A DNA stretch of 64,000 bases, from positions 62,001-126,000 of the forward strand of contig NZ_JAHUWT010000003.1 in assembly GCF_019218885.1 (NCBI RefSeq). The letters are read 5' to 3'. The position numbers and the translations under genes were made by a program. This document shows, piece after piece, positions 35,231 to 44,900 of the stretch (within the stretch, counting starts at the first letter, position 1; every line of letters begins with the position of its first letter). A model generated the notes under the pieces. That model saw nothing but the letters and a program-made list of their open reading frames with translations. It made no database searches and was not told where the DNA came from. The stretch comes from Bordetella sp. BOR01 (GTDB lineage Bacteria; Pseudomonadota; Gammaproteobacteria; Burkholderiales; Burkholderiaceae_B).

Positions 35231-36634
35231 ATGACATCGACTCCTGCCACCATCCGTACCCGCTTCGCGCCCTCGCCCACCGGCTTCCTGCACTTGGGCG
35301 GTGCCCGAACCGCGCTGTTTTCCTGGGCCTTTGCGCGCCACCACCAGGGGGTATTCGTGCTGCGCATCGAAGACACCGACCTGGAGCGCTCTACCCCCGA
35401 AGCAGTGCAAGCCATCCTGGACAGCATGGACTGGCTGGGCATGCAGCCTGACGAAGGGCCGTTCTACCAGATGCAACGCATGGATCGCTACCGCGAAGTG
35501 GTGGCCCAGATGCTGCAGGCTGGCACCGCCTACCATTGCTACAGCTCGCCCGAAGAGGTCGAGGCCATGCGCGAGGCCGCGCGCGCCCAGGGCCTGAAGC
35601 CGCGCTACGACGGCACCTGGCGCCCCGAGCCCGGCAAGACGCTGCCGCCGGTGCCCCCCGGGCGCAAGCCGGTGGTGCGCTTCAAGAATCCGCAAGACGG
35701 CGCCACCGGCTGGAACGACATGGTCAAGGGGCCCATCGCCTTCGACAACACCGAGCTCGACGACCTGATCATCGCCCGGCCGGACGGCACCCCCACGTAC
35801 AACTTCTGCGTGGTGGTCGATGACTGGGACATGGGCATTACCCACGTGCTGCGGGGCGACGACCACGTCAACAATACGCCGCGCCAGATCAACATCCTGC
35901 GCGCGCTGGGCGCCACCCTGCCCGAATACGGCCACGTGCCGATGATCCTGGGGCCCGATGGCGAAAAGCTGTCCAAGCGCCATGGCGCCGTCAATGTCAT
36001 GGAATACGACGCACAAGGCTACCTGCCCGAAGCCATGGTCAATTACCTGGCGCGGCTGGGCTGGAGCCACGGCGACGACGAACTGTTCACCCGCGAACAA
36101 TTGGTGCAATGGTTCGACACGCGGCATTTGTCCAAATCGGCCTCGCAATGGGACCCCAAGAAGCTGAACTGGGTGAACGCGCAGTACATCAAGCAAATGG
36201 ACAACGCCGAACTGGCGGCGCGCGTGGCGCCGCGCATCGAGCGGCGCGGCGGCAACCCTGGCGCAGTCGACCTGGTGGCGGCCATCGGCCTGTTGAAAGA
36301 CCGTGCCGAAACCCTGGAACAACTGGCCGAGGCCGCGCTGCTGTTCTGCAAGCCGTTCCAGCCGGCCTCGGCCGAACTGGCCGAGCAGCACCTGACGCCG
36401 GCCGCGCGCGAAGCGCTGGCCGATTTCTCGCAACGCGCCGCCGGCACCGACTGGACCCGCGAAGCGATTTCCGCGCTGATCAAGGCGGTACTGGCCGACC
36501 GTGGCCTGAAAATGCCGCAGTTGGCGATTCCGCTGCGCGTGGCCGTGGTGGGCCAGACGCAGACGCCGGCGGTCGATGCCGTGCTGGCCCTGATCGGCAA
36601 AGACGTCGTGTTGCAGCGCCTGGGCGCACTGTAA
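35231..36634 (+). CDS. gltX: Glutamyl-tRNA synthetase
   Basis: A 467-residue class I synthetase. The HIGH-type motif reads HLGG in [20 protein letters not shown], and the KMSKS-type motif is [27 protein letters not shown] and the anticodon-binding C-terminal domain are intact, so it is full length and of the GluRS (not GlnRS) type. It charges tRNA-Glu for translation and heme synthesis. It has its own promoter region shared with the divergent acetyltransferase gene. Confidence 0.97.
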   Translation: MTSTPATIRTRFAPSPTGFLHLGGARTALFSWAFARHHQGVFVLRIEDTDLERSTPEAVQAILDSMDWLGMQPDEGPFYQMQRMDRYREVVAQMLQAGTAYHCYSSPEEVEAMREAARAQGLKPRYDGTWRPEPGKTLPPVPPGRKPVVRFKNPQDGATGWNDMVKGPIAFDNTELDDLIIARPDGTPTYNFCVVVDDWDMGITHVLRGDDHVNNTPRQINILRALGATLPEYGHVPMILGPDGEKLSKRHGAVNVMEYDAQGYLPEAMVNYLARLGWSHGDDELFTREQLVQWFDTRHLSKSASQWDPKKLNWVNAQYIKQMDNAELAARVAPRIERRGGNPGAVDLVAAIGLLKDRAETLEQLAEAALLFCKPFQPASAELAEQHLTPAAREALADFSQRAAGTDWTREAISALIKAVLADRGLKMPQLAIPLRVAVVGQTQTPAVDAVLALIGKDVVLQRLGAL

Positions 36635-36662
36635 TGCCAGCGGGGCCCAGGCCCGCCTTGCG

Positions 36663-37850
36663 CTAGGCTGCGGCCACCACGCGCCGGCGCAGCGCCCACG
36701 CAAAGCCGCCGCCCAGCAGCGGCAGCAAGGCGGCCGCCGTGCCGAACAGCGCGGCGGCGCCGGCCGCGTCGACCACCAGTCCGGCCAGCGCCACCCCTAC
36801 CGCCTGGCCCAGGAACAGGCACGACGCAAACCAGGCCACCGCGGTGCCGCGTGCGCTGGGCACCATCTGGGTGGCGTGGGTTTGCAGGGTGGCGTGCAAC
36901 AGGTAATAGCCGAACCCGGCCAGCATGCTGGCCACCAAGGCCCAGCCCCATGCCGGGCCCAGCAAATACGTCAGGAACGCCACGCATAGCACCAGCCCGC
37001 CGATGCGCACCAGGCCACGTTCGCCCAGGCGCCGCAATATCGGCCCGGCCACCAGCGTGTACAGCAGGCCGCCCAGGGCATAGACCGCCACCGCCGCCCC
37101 TGCCGCGGTCAGCGACAACCCGAAGCGCGCGTGCAAGTAGGCCGGCGCGAACGCCAGGGCACCGAACACCAGCAGGCCTTCCACGAAAACCGTGGCCAGC
37201 ACGATACGCGCCCAGGGCACGCCCAGCACCACCCGCACCTGGGCGGCGAAGCCCTGGCGCGGCGGCACGGCCGCGGCAGGCGCCGCCGCCTGCCTGGCGA
37301 CTTCGCGCCACAGCAATATGCCCACGATCAGGTAGCCCGCCACCAACGCGCCAAATGCCCAGCGCCAGCCGACCGTATCGGCGAACCAGCCGCCGGCCAA
37401 CTGGCCCGCGGCCATGCCCATGATGGTGCCGGTGAGAAAGCGCGCCAAGGTGGCCTGGCGCCGTTCGTAGGGCACGTTGTCGCCGATCCATGCCATCGAC
37501 AGCGGCACGATGCCGGCCCCAGCCGCGCCGGACAAGGCGCGGCACAGCACCAGCATGTCGAGCGACGTTGCCAGCACCGCACCCGCGCTGCCAATCGCGC
37601 AGGCAAAGGTGGCCACGGCCACGACGCGGTATTTGCCATAACGGTCGCCCACTGGCCCGAAGAACATCTGCAGCAGTCCGTACGCAATCGCGAAGGCCGT
37701 GACAGTGGCCGCGGCCTGCCCGGTCGACGCACCGAAATCGGCCGCCAACCGGGGCAGCATGGGATCGCAGATACGGAACGCACAGGCGCTGACGAAAGCG
37801 GCCAGCGCCAGCAACGCGATGGCCCGGTTCTGGGAAGTGACGGGCGGCAT
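36663..37850 (-). CDS. MFS transporter
   Basis: A 395-residue permease with about 12 hydrophobic helices. The MFS loop 2-3 signature reads FFGPVGDRYGKYRVV, and CDPMLPRLAADFGASTGQAAATVTAFAIAYGLLQ is typical of drug-exporter-like members such as the AraJ/DHA1 group. It is probably a proton-coupled exporter or uptake system; the substrate is unknown. The ATG at 37850 is used; a GTG three codons upstream is possible. A small lipoprotein gene lies 10 bp upstream on the same strand and is probably cotranscribed. Confidence 0.9.
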   Translation of the reverse strand: MPPVTSQNRAIALLALAAFVSACAFRICDPMLPRLAADFGASTGQAAATVTAFAIAYGLLQMFFGPVGDRYGKYRVVAVATFACAIGSAGAVLATSLDMLVLCRALSGAAGAGIVPLSMAWIGDNVPYERRQATLARFLTGTIMGMAAGQLAGGWFADTVGWRWAFGALVAGYLIVGILLWREVARQAAAPAAAVPPRQGFAAQVRVVLGVPWARIVLATVFVEGLLVFGALAFAPAYLHARFGLSLTAAGAAVAVYALGGLLYTLVAGPILRRLGERGLVRIGGLVLCVAFLTYLLGPAWGWALVASMLAGFGYYLLHATLQTHATQMVPSARGTAVAWFASCLFLGQAVGVALAGLVVDAAGAAALFGTAAALLPLLGGGFAWALRRRVVAAA

Positions 37851-37860
37851 CGACAGCACG

Positions 37861-38373
37861 TCAGTCGGGCAGGCGATAGCCCGTCGGCATGCGACGGGCC
37901 GCGATCACTTGCCCGCCCGAGCGCAGTTCGCGCAGCGCCAGCCGCGCCGCGTCGGCCTTCTCGATGCGATAGCGGTTCTGGTAGATGGGATCGTCGGTGT
38001 CGACGAGTTCGCCATTGGACTTGGTGGTCTGCAGCACGACAATGCCATCGGCCTGCTTCCAGCAACCGGATTCACGCAGGCCGGGACGGATGCGCTTGCC
38101 GATCTTGAGCTGGGTATCGTAGTGCATGGAGCCATCGGCGGACAGCACGATCAGTGCGCGGAAGTCGCCCGCCACGCCGCGCGGCCGGGTGTTCGACTGC
38201 CAGGTGCCCACCAGGCGGCTGCCCGGGTCGGCGGGCGCGCAGGCCACGGGCGGCGGCGGGGCGGCAGGTGCCACGGGCACCGGGGCTTGCTCGGTCTTGC
38301 GGGCCGCGCAGCCGGCCAGGATCAACGCGGCGCCCACGGCGCCGATATGGCGGTACCACAACAGACTTTTCAT
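37861..38373 (-). CDS. Putative lipoprotein
   Basis: A 170-residue protein with a lipoprotein signal: MKSLLWYRHIGAVGAALILAG, then the lipobox Cys22 in LAGC. A Pro/Ala-rich linker (~residues 30-50) leads to a small beta-rich domain that starts GSRLVGTWQSN, a lipocalin-like strand pattern. It includes LSADGSMHYDTQLKIGKRIRP and SGCWKQADG. No enzyme motif is seen. The start at 38373 is set by the signal peptide. It is 10 bp before the MFS gene, so it may be an accessory of that transporter or simply cotranscribed. Confidence 0.75.
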   Translation of the reverse strand: MKSLLWYRHIGAVGAALILAGCAARKTEQAPVPVAPAAPPPPVACAPADPGSRLVGTWQSNTRPRGVAGDFRALIVLSADGSMHYDTQLKIGKRIRPGLRESGCWKQADGIVVLQTTKSNGELVDTDDPIYQNRYRIEKADAARLALRELRSGGQVIAARRMPTGYRLPD

Positions 38374-38545
38374 GACGTCCTCGAAACTACGCGCGTCACC
38401 GGGGCGGCAATAAGCCGGCCTGGACGCGCGCACTTGCAGGTGGGACTCTAATGAGGGTGGACCGCAGATGCAATGACGCCAGCTTGCAGGTGGTGTGTAA
38501 GCGCAACAGTCTCAAGGGGCGCAAGTCCGCCGATAATGGGCCGGC

Positions 38546-39427
38546 CTACCCCGCCGCTTTCTTGCGCAGCAGCGCCTGCATGCTGGCCGCGGCCGGCGAC
38601 AAGGCCCGCCCCGCCAGCCGCATGATGCCCAGTTGCCGTTCGATGCGCGGGCGGGCAAGCGGCACGAAGACCAGGCCCGGCGAGTCCGGCGGCACCCCCA
38701 GGCGGGCCAGTACCGTGACGCCGACGCCGCGTTCCAGCATGGCCAGCAGCGACATCATGTTCGAGACGAAAACCTGCCGGTCCATCATGAATGCGGCCTG
38801 CGGATAGCCCGCCAGTTGGCGGTGCGCCACCGTGCCCACCAGCGGCAGCGGTGCAATCTCGCGCCAGGTGACGGACTTGCGCTGCGCCAGGGGATGCCCT
38901 TTGTGGCAAACCAGGCCGAACGCATCGCGCAGCAGCGGTTCGAACTCGAGCCGGCGATCGCGCGTGACGGGACTGCATACGCCCAGTTCGACTTCGCCGG
39001 CCAGCACCATGCGTTCGACGCCCTCGGAGTTGTCGTCGAAGATGCGCAAGGCCACGCCGGGATATTGCTGGCGGTAGGTGGCCATCAATTCGGGCAGCCA
39101 ATGCGTGGCCACCGTTGCCACCGAGGCCAGCGCCAGCAAGCCGGCCTCGTTGCGGGCCAGCCCGCCCATCGCGCCGGCCACGCGATTGTGATGCTCGACC
39201 AGTTCGCGCGCCAGCGGCAGGCATTCCTGGCCGAAGCGCGTCAACACCACCCGGCTGCCGCGCTCGAACAGCGGCTGGCCCAGGCGATGCTCCATTTCCT
39301 TGATCGACAACGACAGGGCCGGCTGCGAGCGGCACGCGCGCGCCGCGGCGGCGCGGAAACTGCGTAATTCAGCCACCAGCAGGAAATGGCGGTAGTGCTG
39401 CACGGACAGGTCGGGAAGGTTGGGCAT
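38546..39427 (-). CDS. LysR family transcriptional regulator
   Basis: A 293-residue LysR regulator. Residues ~8-68 are the winged helix-turn-helix (YRHFLLVAELRSFRAAAARA, then SQPALSLSIKEMEHRLGQPLFERG). The rest is the two-lobed inducer-binding domain. The start at 39427 gives normal length. It is divergent from a hydrolase-Bug gene pair with 86 bp between the starts. An AT-rich inverted repeat in that gap is the probable binding site, so the regulator likely controls the pair. Confidence 0.92.
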   Translation of the reverse strand: MPNLPDLSVQHYRHFLLVAELRSFRAAAARACRSQPALSLSIKEMEHRLGQPLFERGSRVVLTRFGQECLPLARELVEHHNRVAGAMGGLARNEAGLLALASVATVATHWLPELMATYRQQYPGVALRIFDDNSEGVERMVLAGEVELGVCSPVTRDRRLEFEPLLRDAFGLVCHKGHPLAQRKSVTWREIAPLPLVGTVAHRQLAGYPQAAFMMDRQVFVSNMMSLLAMLERGVGVTVLARLGVPPDSPGLVFVPLARPRIERQLGIMRLAGRALSPAAASMQALLRKKAAG

Positions 39428-39453
39428 CGGGGCAGGCAGATGATTTGGCAAAC

Positions 39454-39476
39454 TTATTTTTTGATATGAAAAATAA
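39454..39476. promoter_or_regulatory. Candidate LysR operator between the divergent genes
   Basis: Arms TTATTTTT (39454-39461) and AAAAATAA (39469-39476) surround 7 bases. It fits the general T-N11-A style of LysR sites and lies midway between the LysR gene and the hydrolase gene. It is AT-rich against a GC-rich background. Confidence 0.55.
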
Positions 39477-39513
39477 AATTTTCTGATGAAAAAAGCCAGC
39501 CTAAGATATCCGC

Positions 39514-40335
39514 ATGTCGCCCGACCACGCCTTGCATCACCTGGATTTTGACTTCGTCGATACGCTGTCCGCGCAACCCGTCGCCGGCGGCCGCATGGTG
39601 ACCGGGCTGGCCGGCACACCGGGCCGCCCGACGCTGCTGTGGGTGCCGGGCGCTTTTCATGGTGCATGGTGCTATGCGCATTACCTGCGTTTCTTCGCGG
39701 CGCGGGGCGTTGCCTGTGCCGCGCTGGACCTGCCCGGCCATGGCGGCCTGCCGCAAACGGCCGATTTCGCGCGCACGACGGTGGCCGACCTGGCGGCCTG
39801 CGTGATGGCGGCCTGCGATCGCCTTTGCGGGCCAGTGATCGTGGCCGGACATAGCATGGGCGCCCTGCCCGCCTTGCTGTGCGCGGCCGGCCGGCCGGTT
39901 GCCGGAGTGGTGCTGATGGCGCCATCGCCCCCCGCCAACCTGGCTGGCGCGCGGGCATTGCCCGCGGTACCGGCCGGCCTTCCGGTGGCGCCCCCCAACC
40001 TGCTGGAAATCGGCCTGCGCTTCCTTGCCGAACCCGGCATGCCGGATGAGGCCGCGCGGGTGGCGCGCCGCCTGTGCGCGGAAAGCCCCGAGGTCATCAA
40101 CGACCGCTATCGACTGCGCGTGCCGGTGGATCCGGCCCGTATCCAGGCGCCGGGGTTGTGCCTGGAAGCCGGGCAGGACACGCCCGAGCGCCATCCGCCC
40201 GGCCAGGACCGCGCGGTGGCCGCGCTGTTCGGATTCGATTACTTGCTGCTGCCCGGGCAGCCGCACTGCATGATGTATGCGCGCGGCTGGCAGCAAAGCG
40301 CCCAGGCCATCCTGGACTGGACACTACACCTATAA
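39514..40335 (+). CDS. Alpha/beta hydrolase
   Basis: A 273-residue hydrolase. LLWVPGAFHGAWCYAHYLRFF is the oxyanion region, LDLPGHGGL follows, and AGHSMGALPAL carries nucleophile Ser114. A late conserved His is near LLPGQPHCMMYAR. No signal peptide is seen. It resembles hydrolases of the MhpC/esterase type that act on small esters, lactones or ring-cleavage products. A Bug receptor gene follows 29 bp downstream and a LysR regulator is divergent, so it probably works on whatever that receptor binds. Confidence 0.88.
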   Translation: MSPDHALHHLDFDFVDTLSAQPVAGGRMVTGLAGTPGRPTLLWVPGAFHGAWCYAHYLRFFAARGVACAALDLPGHGGLPQTADFARTTVADLAACVMAACDRLCGPVIVAGHSMGALPALLCAAGRPVAGVVLMAPSPPANLAGARALPAVPAGLPVAPPNLLEIGLRFLAEPGMPDEAARVARRLCAESPEVINDRYRLRVPVDPARIQAPGLCLEAGQDTPERHPPGQDRAVAALFGFDYLLLPGQPHCMMYARGWQQSAQAILDWTLHL

Positions 40336-40364
40336 CCACGACCCGAGTCACCCAAGGAGACACC

Positions 40365-41348
40365 ATGCCCGCTCCCGCCTTCTTCCGCGCCGCGCCAGCA
40401 TTGCTGGCCCTGTCGCTGGCCATTGCCGCCGGCCCCGCCTTGGCCGCCGATGCCGCCAAGTGGCCCGCGCAGACCGTCACTATCATCGTGCCCTCGGCCC
40501 CTGGCGGCGCGGCCGACCTGACGGCACGCACCTTCGCCCAGTACCTCGGCCAGCGCACCGGCCAGACCGTGGTGGTCGAAGACCGCCCCGGCGCCGGCGG
40601 CATCGTGGGCACGCAGGCCGCCAGCAAGGCCGCAGCCGATGGCTATACCTATTTGCTGTCAACCAATTCGACACACAGCGCCAACCAGTTCCTGTACAAG
40701 TCGGTGCCTTACGACGCGCAGCGGGACTTCGCGCAGGTGGGGCTGTTCGGCACGTTCGGCTCGGTGGGCATCGTGGCGCCCGACGCGCCCTATCGCACGG
40801 TGCCCGAGCTGGTGGACTATGCGCGCAAGCATCCTGGCGAAGTCTTCTTCGGCTACTACAGTTCGTCGTCGCAAGTGCCGGCCGAGCTGTTCAAGGCACG
40901 AGCCAAGATCGAGGTGAGCGGCGCGGCCTACAAGAACATCACGCAAATCATCACCGACCTGCGCGGCAAGCAGATCGGCTTTGCCTTCGTCGACTACCTG
41001 ACTGCCATGGGGCAGATCCAGGGCAAGGGGCTGCGCCCGATCGCCGTCAGCGCGGCCACACCCAACCCCGCCTGGCCCGATGTGCCCACCATGGCCACGT
41101 ATTACCCAGGCTACGCCGTGGCCGGCTGGCTGGGCCTGTCGGCACCGGCCGGCACGCCCGCGCCGATCGTGCAGAAAATGAATCAATACATGCGCGAGGC
41201 CCTGGCCGATGCCCAGACGGCGGGCAAATTCCGCGACCTGGGCCTGCAGCCGGAATCGATGGACGTGGCGGCCTTCGATGCCTTCGTCAAGGCAGACACC
41301 GCACACTGGAAAGAATGGGTGGATATCGCGGGCATCAAGCCGCGCTGA
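40365..41348 (+). CDS. Bug/TctC family periplasmic solute-binding protein
   Basis: A 327-residue receptor with signal peptide (MPAPAFFRAAPALLALSLAIA, cleavage after ALA near residue 27). Blocks WPAQTVTIIVPSAPGGAADLTAR, VVEDRPGAGGIVGTQAASKAAADGY and the C-terminal PAPIVQKMNQYM are typical of the family. A strong AAGGAGA ribosome site lies before the ATG. It is cotranscribed with the upstream hydrolase. Its 3' end overlaps the convergent Lrp gene by 14 bases. TctAB partners are absent here too. Confidence 0.94.
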   Translation: MPAPAFFRAAPALLALSLAIAAGPALAADAAKWPAQTVTIIVPSAPGGAADLTARTFAQYLGQRTGQTVVVEDRPGAGGIVGTQAASKAAADGYTYLLSTNSTHSANQFLYKSVPYDAQRDFAQVGLFGTFGSVGIVAPDAPYRTVPELVDYARKHPGEVFFGYYSSSSQVPAELFKARAKIEVSGAAYKNITQIITDLRGKQIGFAFVDYLTAMGQIQGKGLRPIAVSAATPNPAWPDVPTMATYYPGYAVAGWLGLSAPAGTPAPIVQKMNQYMREALADAQTAGKFRDLGLQPESMDVAAFDAFVKADTAHWKEWVDIAGIKPR

Positions 41349-41796
41349 GCGGCAAGCGCACCTCGTGCTTGATCTCGCGCAGTGCCACGATCGTGCGGGT
41401 CTGCCGGATACCCGGCAAGTTGAACAGGAACCGGTGCAGGAACCGGTCGTAGGCTTCCGGGCTTTCCACCAGTATTTTCAGCAGGAAGTCCGAATCGCCC
41501 GTCACGGCATAGCACTCGAGGATCTCGGGCGCATCGCGCACCGAGCGCTCGAAGTTCTCGACCGTGCTGGCCGAATGCCGTTCCAGGCTGATCTGCGCGA
41601 ACATGCAGCCCTGCAGCCCGACCTTCGAGCGATCCACCTGCGCGGTGTAGCCCGTGATGACGCCGGCCGCCTCCAGGGCTTTCACGCGCCGCCACACCGG
41701 GGCGGTCGACAGGCCCACCTGGTCGGACAATTGCTGCGCCGAGGCGCGGCCGTCTTCCTGCAGGGCCCGCAGAATGCCGATGTCGGTTTTGTCCAT
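41335..41796 (-). CDS. Lrp/AsnC family transcriptional regulator
   Basis: A 153-residue Lrp-type regulator. The N-terminal helix-turn-helix reads DIGILRALQEDGRASAQQLSDQVGLSTAPVWRRVKALE. A RAM ligand-binding domain follows (~residues 65-150). It responds to amino acids in relatives. It is divergent from the giant indolepyruvate ferredoxin oxidoreductase gene, with a GAAATG/CATTTC palindrome between them, so it probably controls that gene in response to an aromatic or branched amino acid. Confidence 0.94.
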   Translation of the reverse strand: MDKTDIGILRALQEDGRASAQQLSDQVGLSTAPVWRRVKALEAAGVITGYTAQVDRSKVGLQGCMFAQISLERHSASTVENFERSVRDAPEILECYAVTGDSDFLLKILVESPEAYDRFLHRFLFNLPGIRQTRTIVALREIKHEVRLPLSAA

Positions 41797-41820
41797 ACTG
41801 CCCCCTTATCAAGCCAAAAC

Positions 41821-41834
41821 GAAATGTTCATTTC
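41821..41834. promoter_or_regulatory. Candidate Lrp-type operator
   Basis: GAAATGTTCATTTC is a perfect 6-bp inverted repeat with a two-base centre, inside an AT-rich stretch between the Lrp gene start (41796) and the oxidoreductase start (41923). It lies 25 bp upstream of the Lrp start. Confidence 0.5.
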
Positions 41835-41922
41835 AAATTATAGGGATTTCACGATCCAATAACGCAATAAATCGCTGGTTGAGCGCACCTATCATGGTAA
41901 GAACAAATAGGAGCGCCCCATC

Positions 41923-44900
41923 ATGGATGGAACCCCGGCGGCCGAACCGGCTCTGGACCTGGACTACCAGCTGCAAGACAACCTGACCCGCACGCGCGGC
42001 CGGGTCTTTCTGACCGGCACGCAAATGATGGTGCGCCTGCTGCTGGCGCAGCGCCGCCTGGACCGCGAACGCGGCTTGAACACCGCCGGCTTCGTATCGG
42101 GTTATCGCGGTTCGCCGCTGGCTGGCGTGGACATGGCGATGTGGAAGGCCAAGGCTATCCTCGATGCCCACCAGGTCACGTTCCTGCCCGGCATCAATGA
42201 AGACATGGCCGCCACCGCCGTCATGGGCACGCAGCAGGCGGGCGTGCGCGACGACCGCAAGGTCGATGGCGTGTTTGCCCTGTGGTACGGCAAGGGCCCC
42301 GGCGTGGACCGCGCGGGCGATGCCCTGCATCATGGCAATGCCGCCGGCGCCTCGCGCCATGGCGGCGTGCTGGTCGTGGTGGGCGACGACCACACGGCCG
42401 TATCGTCGTCGATCCCGCATGCCAGCGAGGCATCCCTGATCGGTTGGCAGATGCCCATCGTGCATCCGGCCTCGATCGACGAATACGAGACCTTCGCGCT
42501 CTGGGGCTGGGCGCTGTCGCGCCACAGCGGCACCTGGGTGGCGTTCAAGGCCATATCCGAAACCGTGGAAAGCGGCCAGGCGTACACGCCGGCCCCCCCC
42601 GCCTGCTATGACATGCCGGCCAACCCGGAACTGCCGCCCGAAGCCCTGGAATATACGGCGCGCGACTTCCTGTCGCTGGCCGTGGAAGCCCGCATGCAGA
42701 CGCGGCTGCAAGCCGTACGCGCCTTTGCGCGGCGCCACTCGATCGACAAGCTGGTTTGCCCGGCGCCCGGCGCGACCGTGGGGCTGGTGACCGTGGGCAA
42801 GGCCCACCTGGACACGCTGGAAGCCCTGTCCCGCCTGGGCATCGACCCACACGCCGCCGATACCCCGGTGCGCATCTACAAGCCCGGCCTGACCTGGCCG
42901 CTGGACGCCCAACGCCTGCATGCGTTCGCCCACGGCCTGTCGCACATTCTGGTGATCGAAGAGAAAGGCGCGGTGGTCGAAAGCCAGATCAAGGACTTGC
43001 TGTACAACCGCCCCGAACGCCCCAGCGTCGCCGGCAAGACCGGCCTGGACGGCGAGCCGCTGGTGCCGTCGGCCGGACAGTTGCGGCCATCGCTGCTGGC
43101 CGGTCCGCTGTCGGCCTGGCTGGCGCGCAACGCCGGCCTGCGCAGCAGCGCCGACCCGGCGGCGTTCGCCTGTCCCGCGCCGCTGTCCAACGATGCCGAC
43201 GGCATGCGCCGGCGCCCCTATTTCTGCTCGGGCTGTCCGCACAATAGCTCGACCAAAGTGCCTGAAGGCAGCCAGGCGCTGGCCGGCGTGGGCTGCCACT
43301 ACATGGCGGCCTGGATGGACCGCGATACCGGAGGCCTGACCCAGATGGGCGGCGAAGGCGCCGACTGGATCGGCCTGTCTCGCTATATAGATACGCCGCA
43401 CGTGTTCCAGAACATGGGCGAAGGCACGTATTACCATTCCGGCTACCTGGCGATCCGGCAGGCGGTGGCGGCGCGCGCCAACATCACCTACAAGATCCTG
43501 TTCAATGACGCGGTCGCCATGACCGGCGGCCAGCCGGTGGACGGCCCGATCTCGGTGCCCCAGATCTGCCAGCAATTGCGTGGCGAAAACGTGGCGCGCA
43601 TCGTGGTCACCACCGACGAGCCCGAGAAATACCATGGCACCGAACTGCCGGCCGGCACCACCGTGCACCATCGGCGCGAACTGGATGCCCTGCAGCGCGA
43701 ACTGCGCGAAACCGCAGGCGTCACGGTATTGATCCACGACCAGACCTGCGCGGCCGAAAAGCGGCGGCGCCGCAAGAAGCAGCAGTTTCCCGACCCGGCG
43801 CGCCGCCTGCTGATCAACAGCGCGGTGTGCGAAGGCTGCGGCGATTGCGGCGTGCAGTCGAACTGCCTGTCCATCGTGCCGCTGGAAACCCCTTACGGCC
43901 GCAAGCGCGCCATCGACCAATCCAGCTGCAATAAAGACTATTCCTGCGCCGAAGGCTTCTGCCCCAGTTTCGTGTCCGTAATGGGAGGCAAGCTGCGCAA
44001 GCAGGCCGCGCCATCATCCGGCGAACCGGCCTGGCGGCAGCATCTGGCTGCCTTGCCCCTGCCGCCGTCCCATGCCCCCGAGCAACCTTATCGCATGCTG
44101 GTGGCCGGCATGGGCGGCACCGGCGTGATCACCATCGGTGCCATCGTCTCCATGGCCGCGCACCTGCAAGGCCTGTCGGCCTCGGTGCTGGACCTGACCG
44201 GCCTGGCCCAGAAAGGCGGCACCGTGGTCAGCCACATACGGCTGGCACCGGCCCATGCGCCCAACGGCCCGGTGCGGCTCGATTGGCAGCAAGCCGATGC
44301 CGCCATCCTGTGCGACCCGGTGGCGGCGGTGGCGCCCGATTCGCTGGGCGCGCTGCGCCACGGGCACACGCAGGTCATGGTCAACACCTATGTGGCCCCG
44401 GTGTCGGACTTCACCCGCGATCCGGACGCGGCCCTGCGGCCCGAGGCGCTGCTGGCCAAGATCCGCCATGCGGCGGGCGAGGCCAATACGGCCGCGCTGG
44501 ATGCGCACCAGGCGGCACTGGCACTGTTTGGCGACAGCATCCTGTCGAACATGTTCATGCTGGGCTACGCCTGGCAGCGCGGCGCCGTGCCACTGTCGCA
44601 TGGCGCGCTGGTGCGCGCCATCGAACTCAATGGCGTGGCGGTGCAGGCCAACCGCGACGCCTTCGAGGCCGGCCGCCTGGCGGCGTACCGGCCCCAGGCG
44701 CTGGACAGCGCACTGCGCCCGGCGGCCCAGGTCGTGCAACTGCACGTGCCGGAATCGTTCGAGCACGTGGTGGCACGCCGCGTGCGCGACCTGGCCGCCT
44801 ACCAGAACGCCGCCTATGCGCACCGGTACCAGCAACTGGTCGAGCACGTGGCGCAACGCGAACGCGAACTGGCGCCTTCTGCGCGAACGCCCCGGCTGGC

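Noticed and set aside
41833-43920. 695-codon antisense frame over the indolepyruvate oxidoreductase gene
   Set aside because: The sense strand has continuous family motifs. The antisense product is a His/Gly/Arg-rich shadow without ribosome site or homology I recognise.
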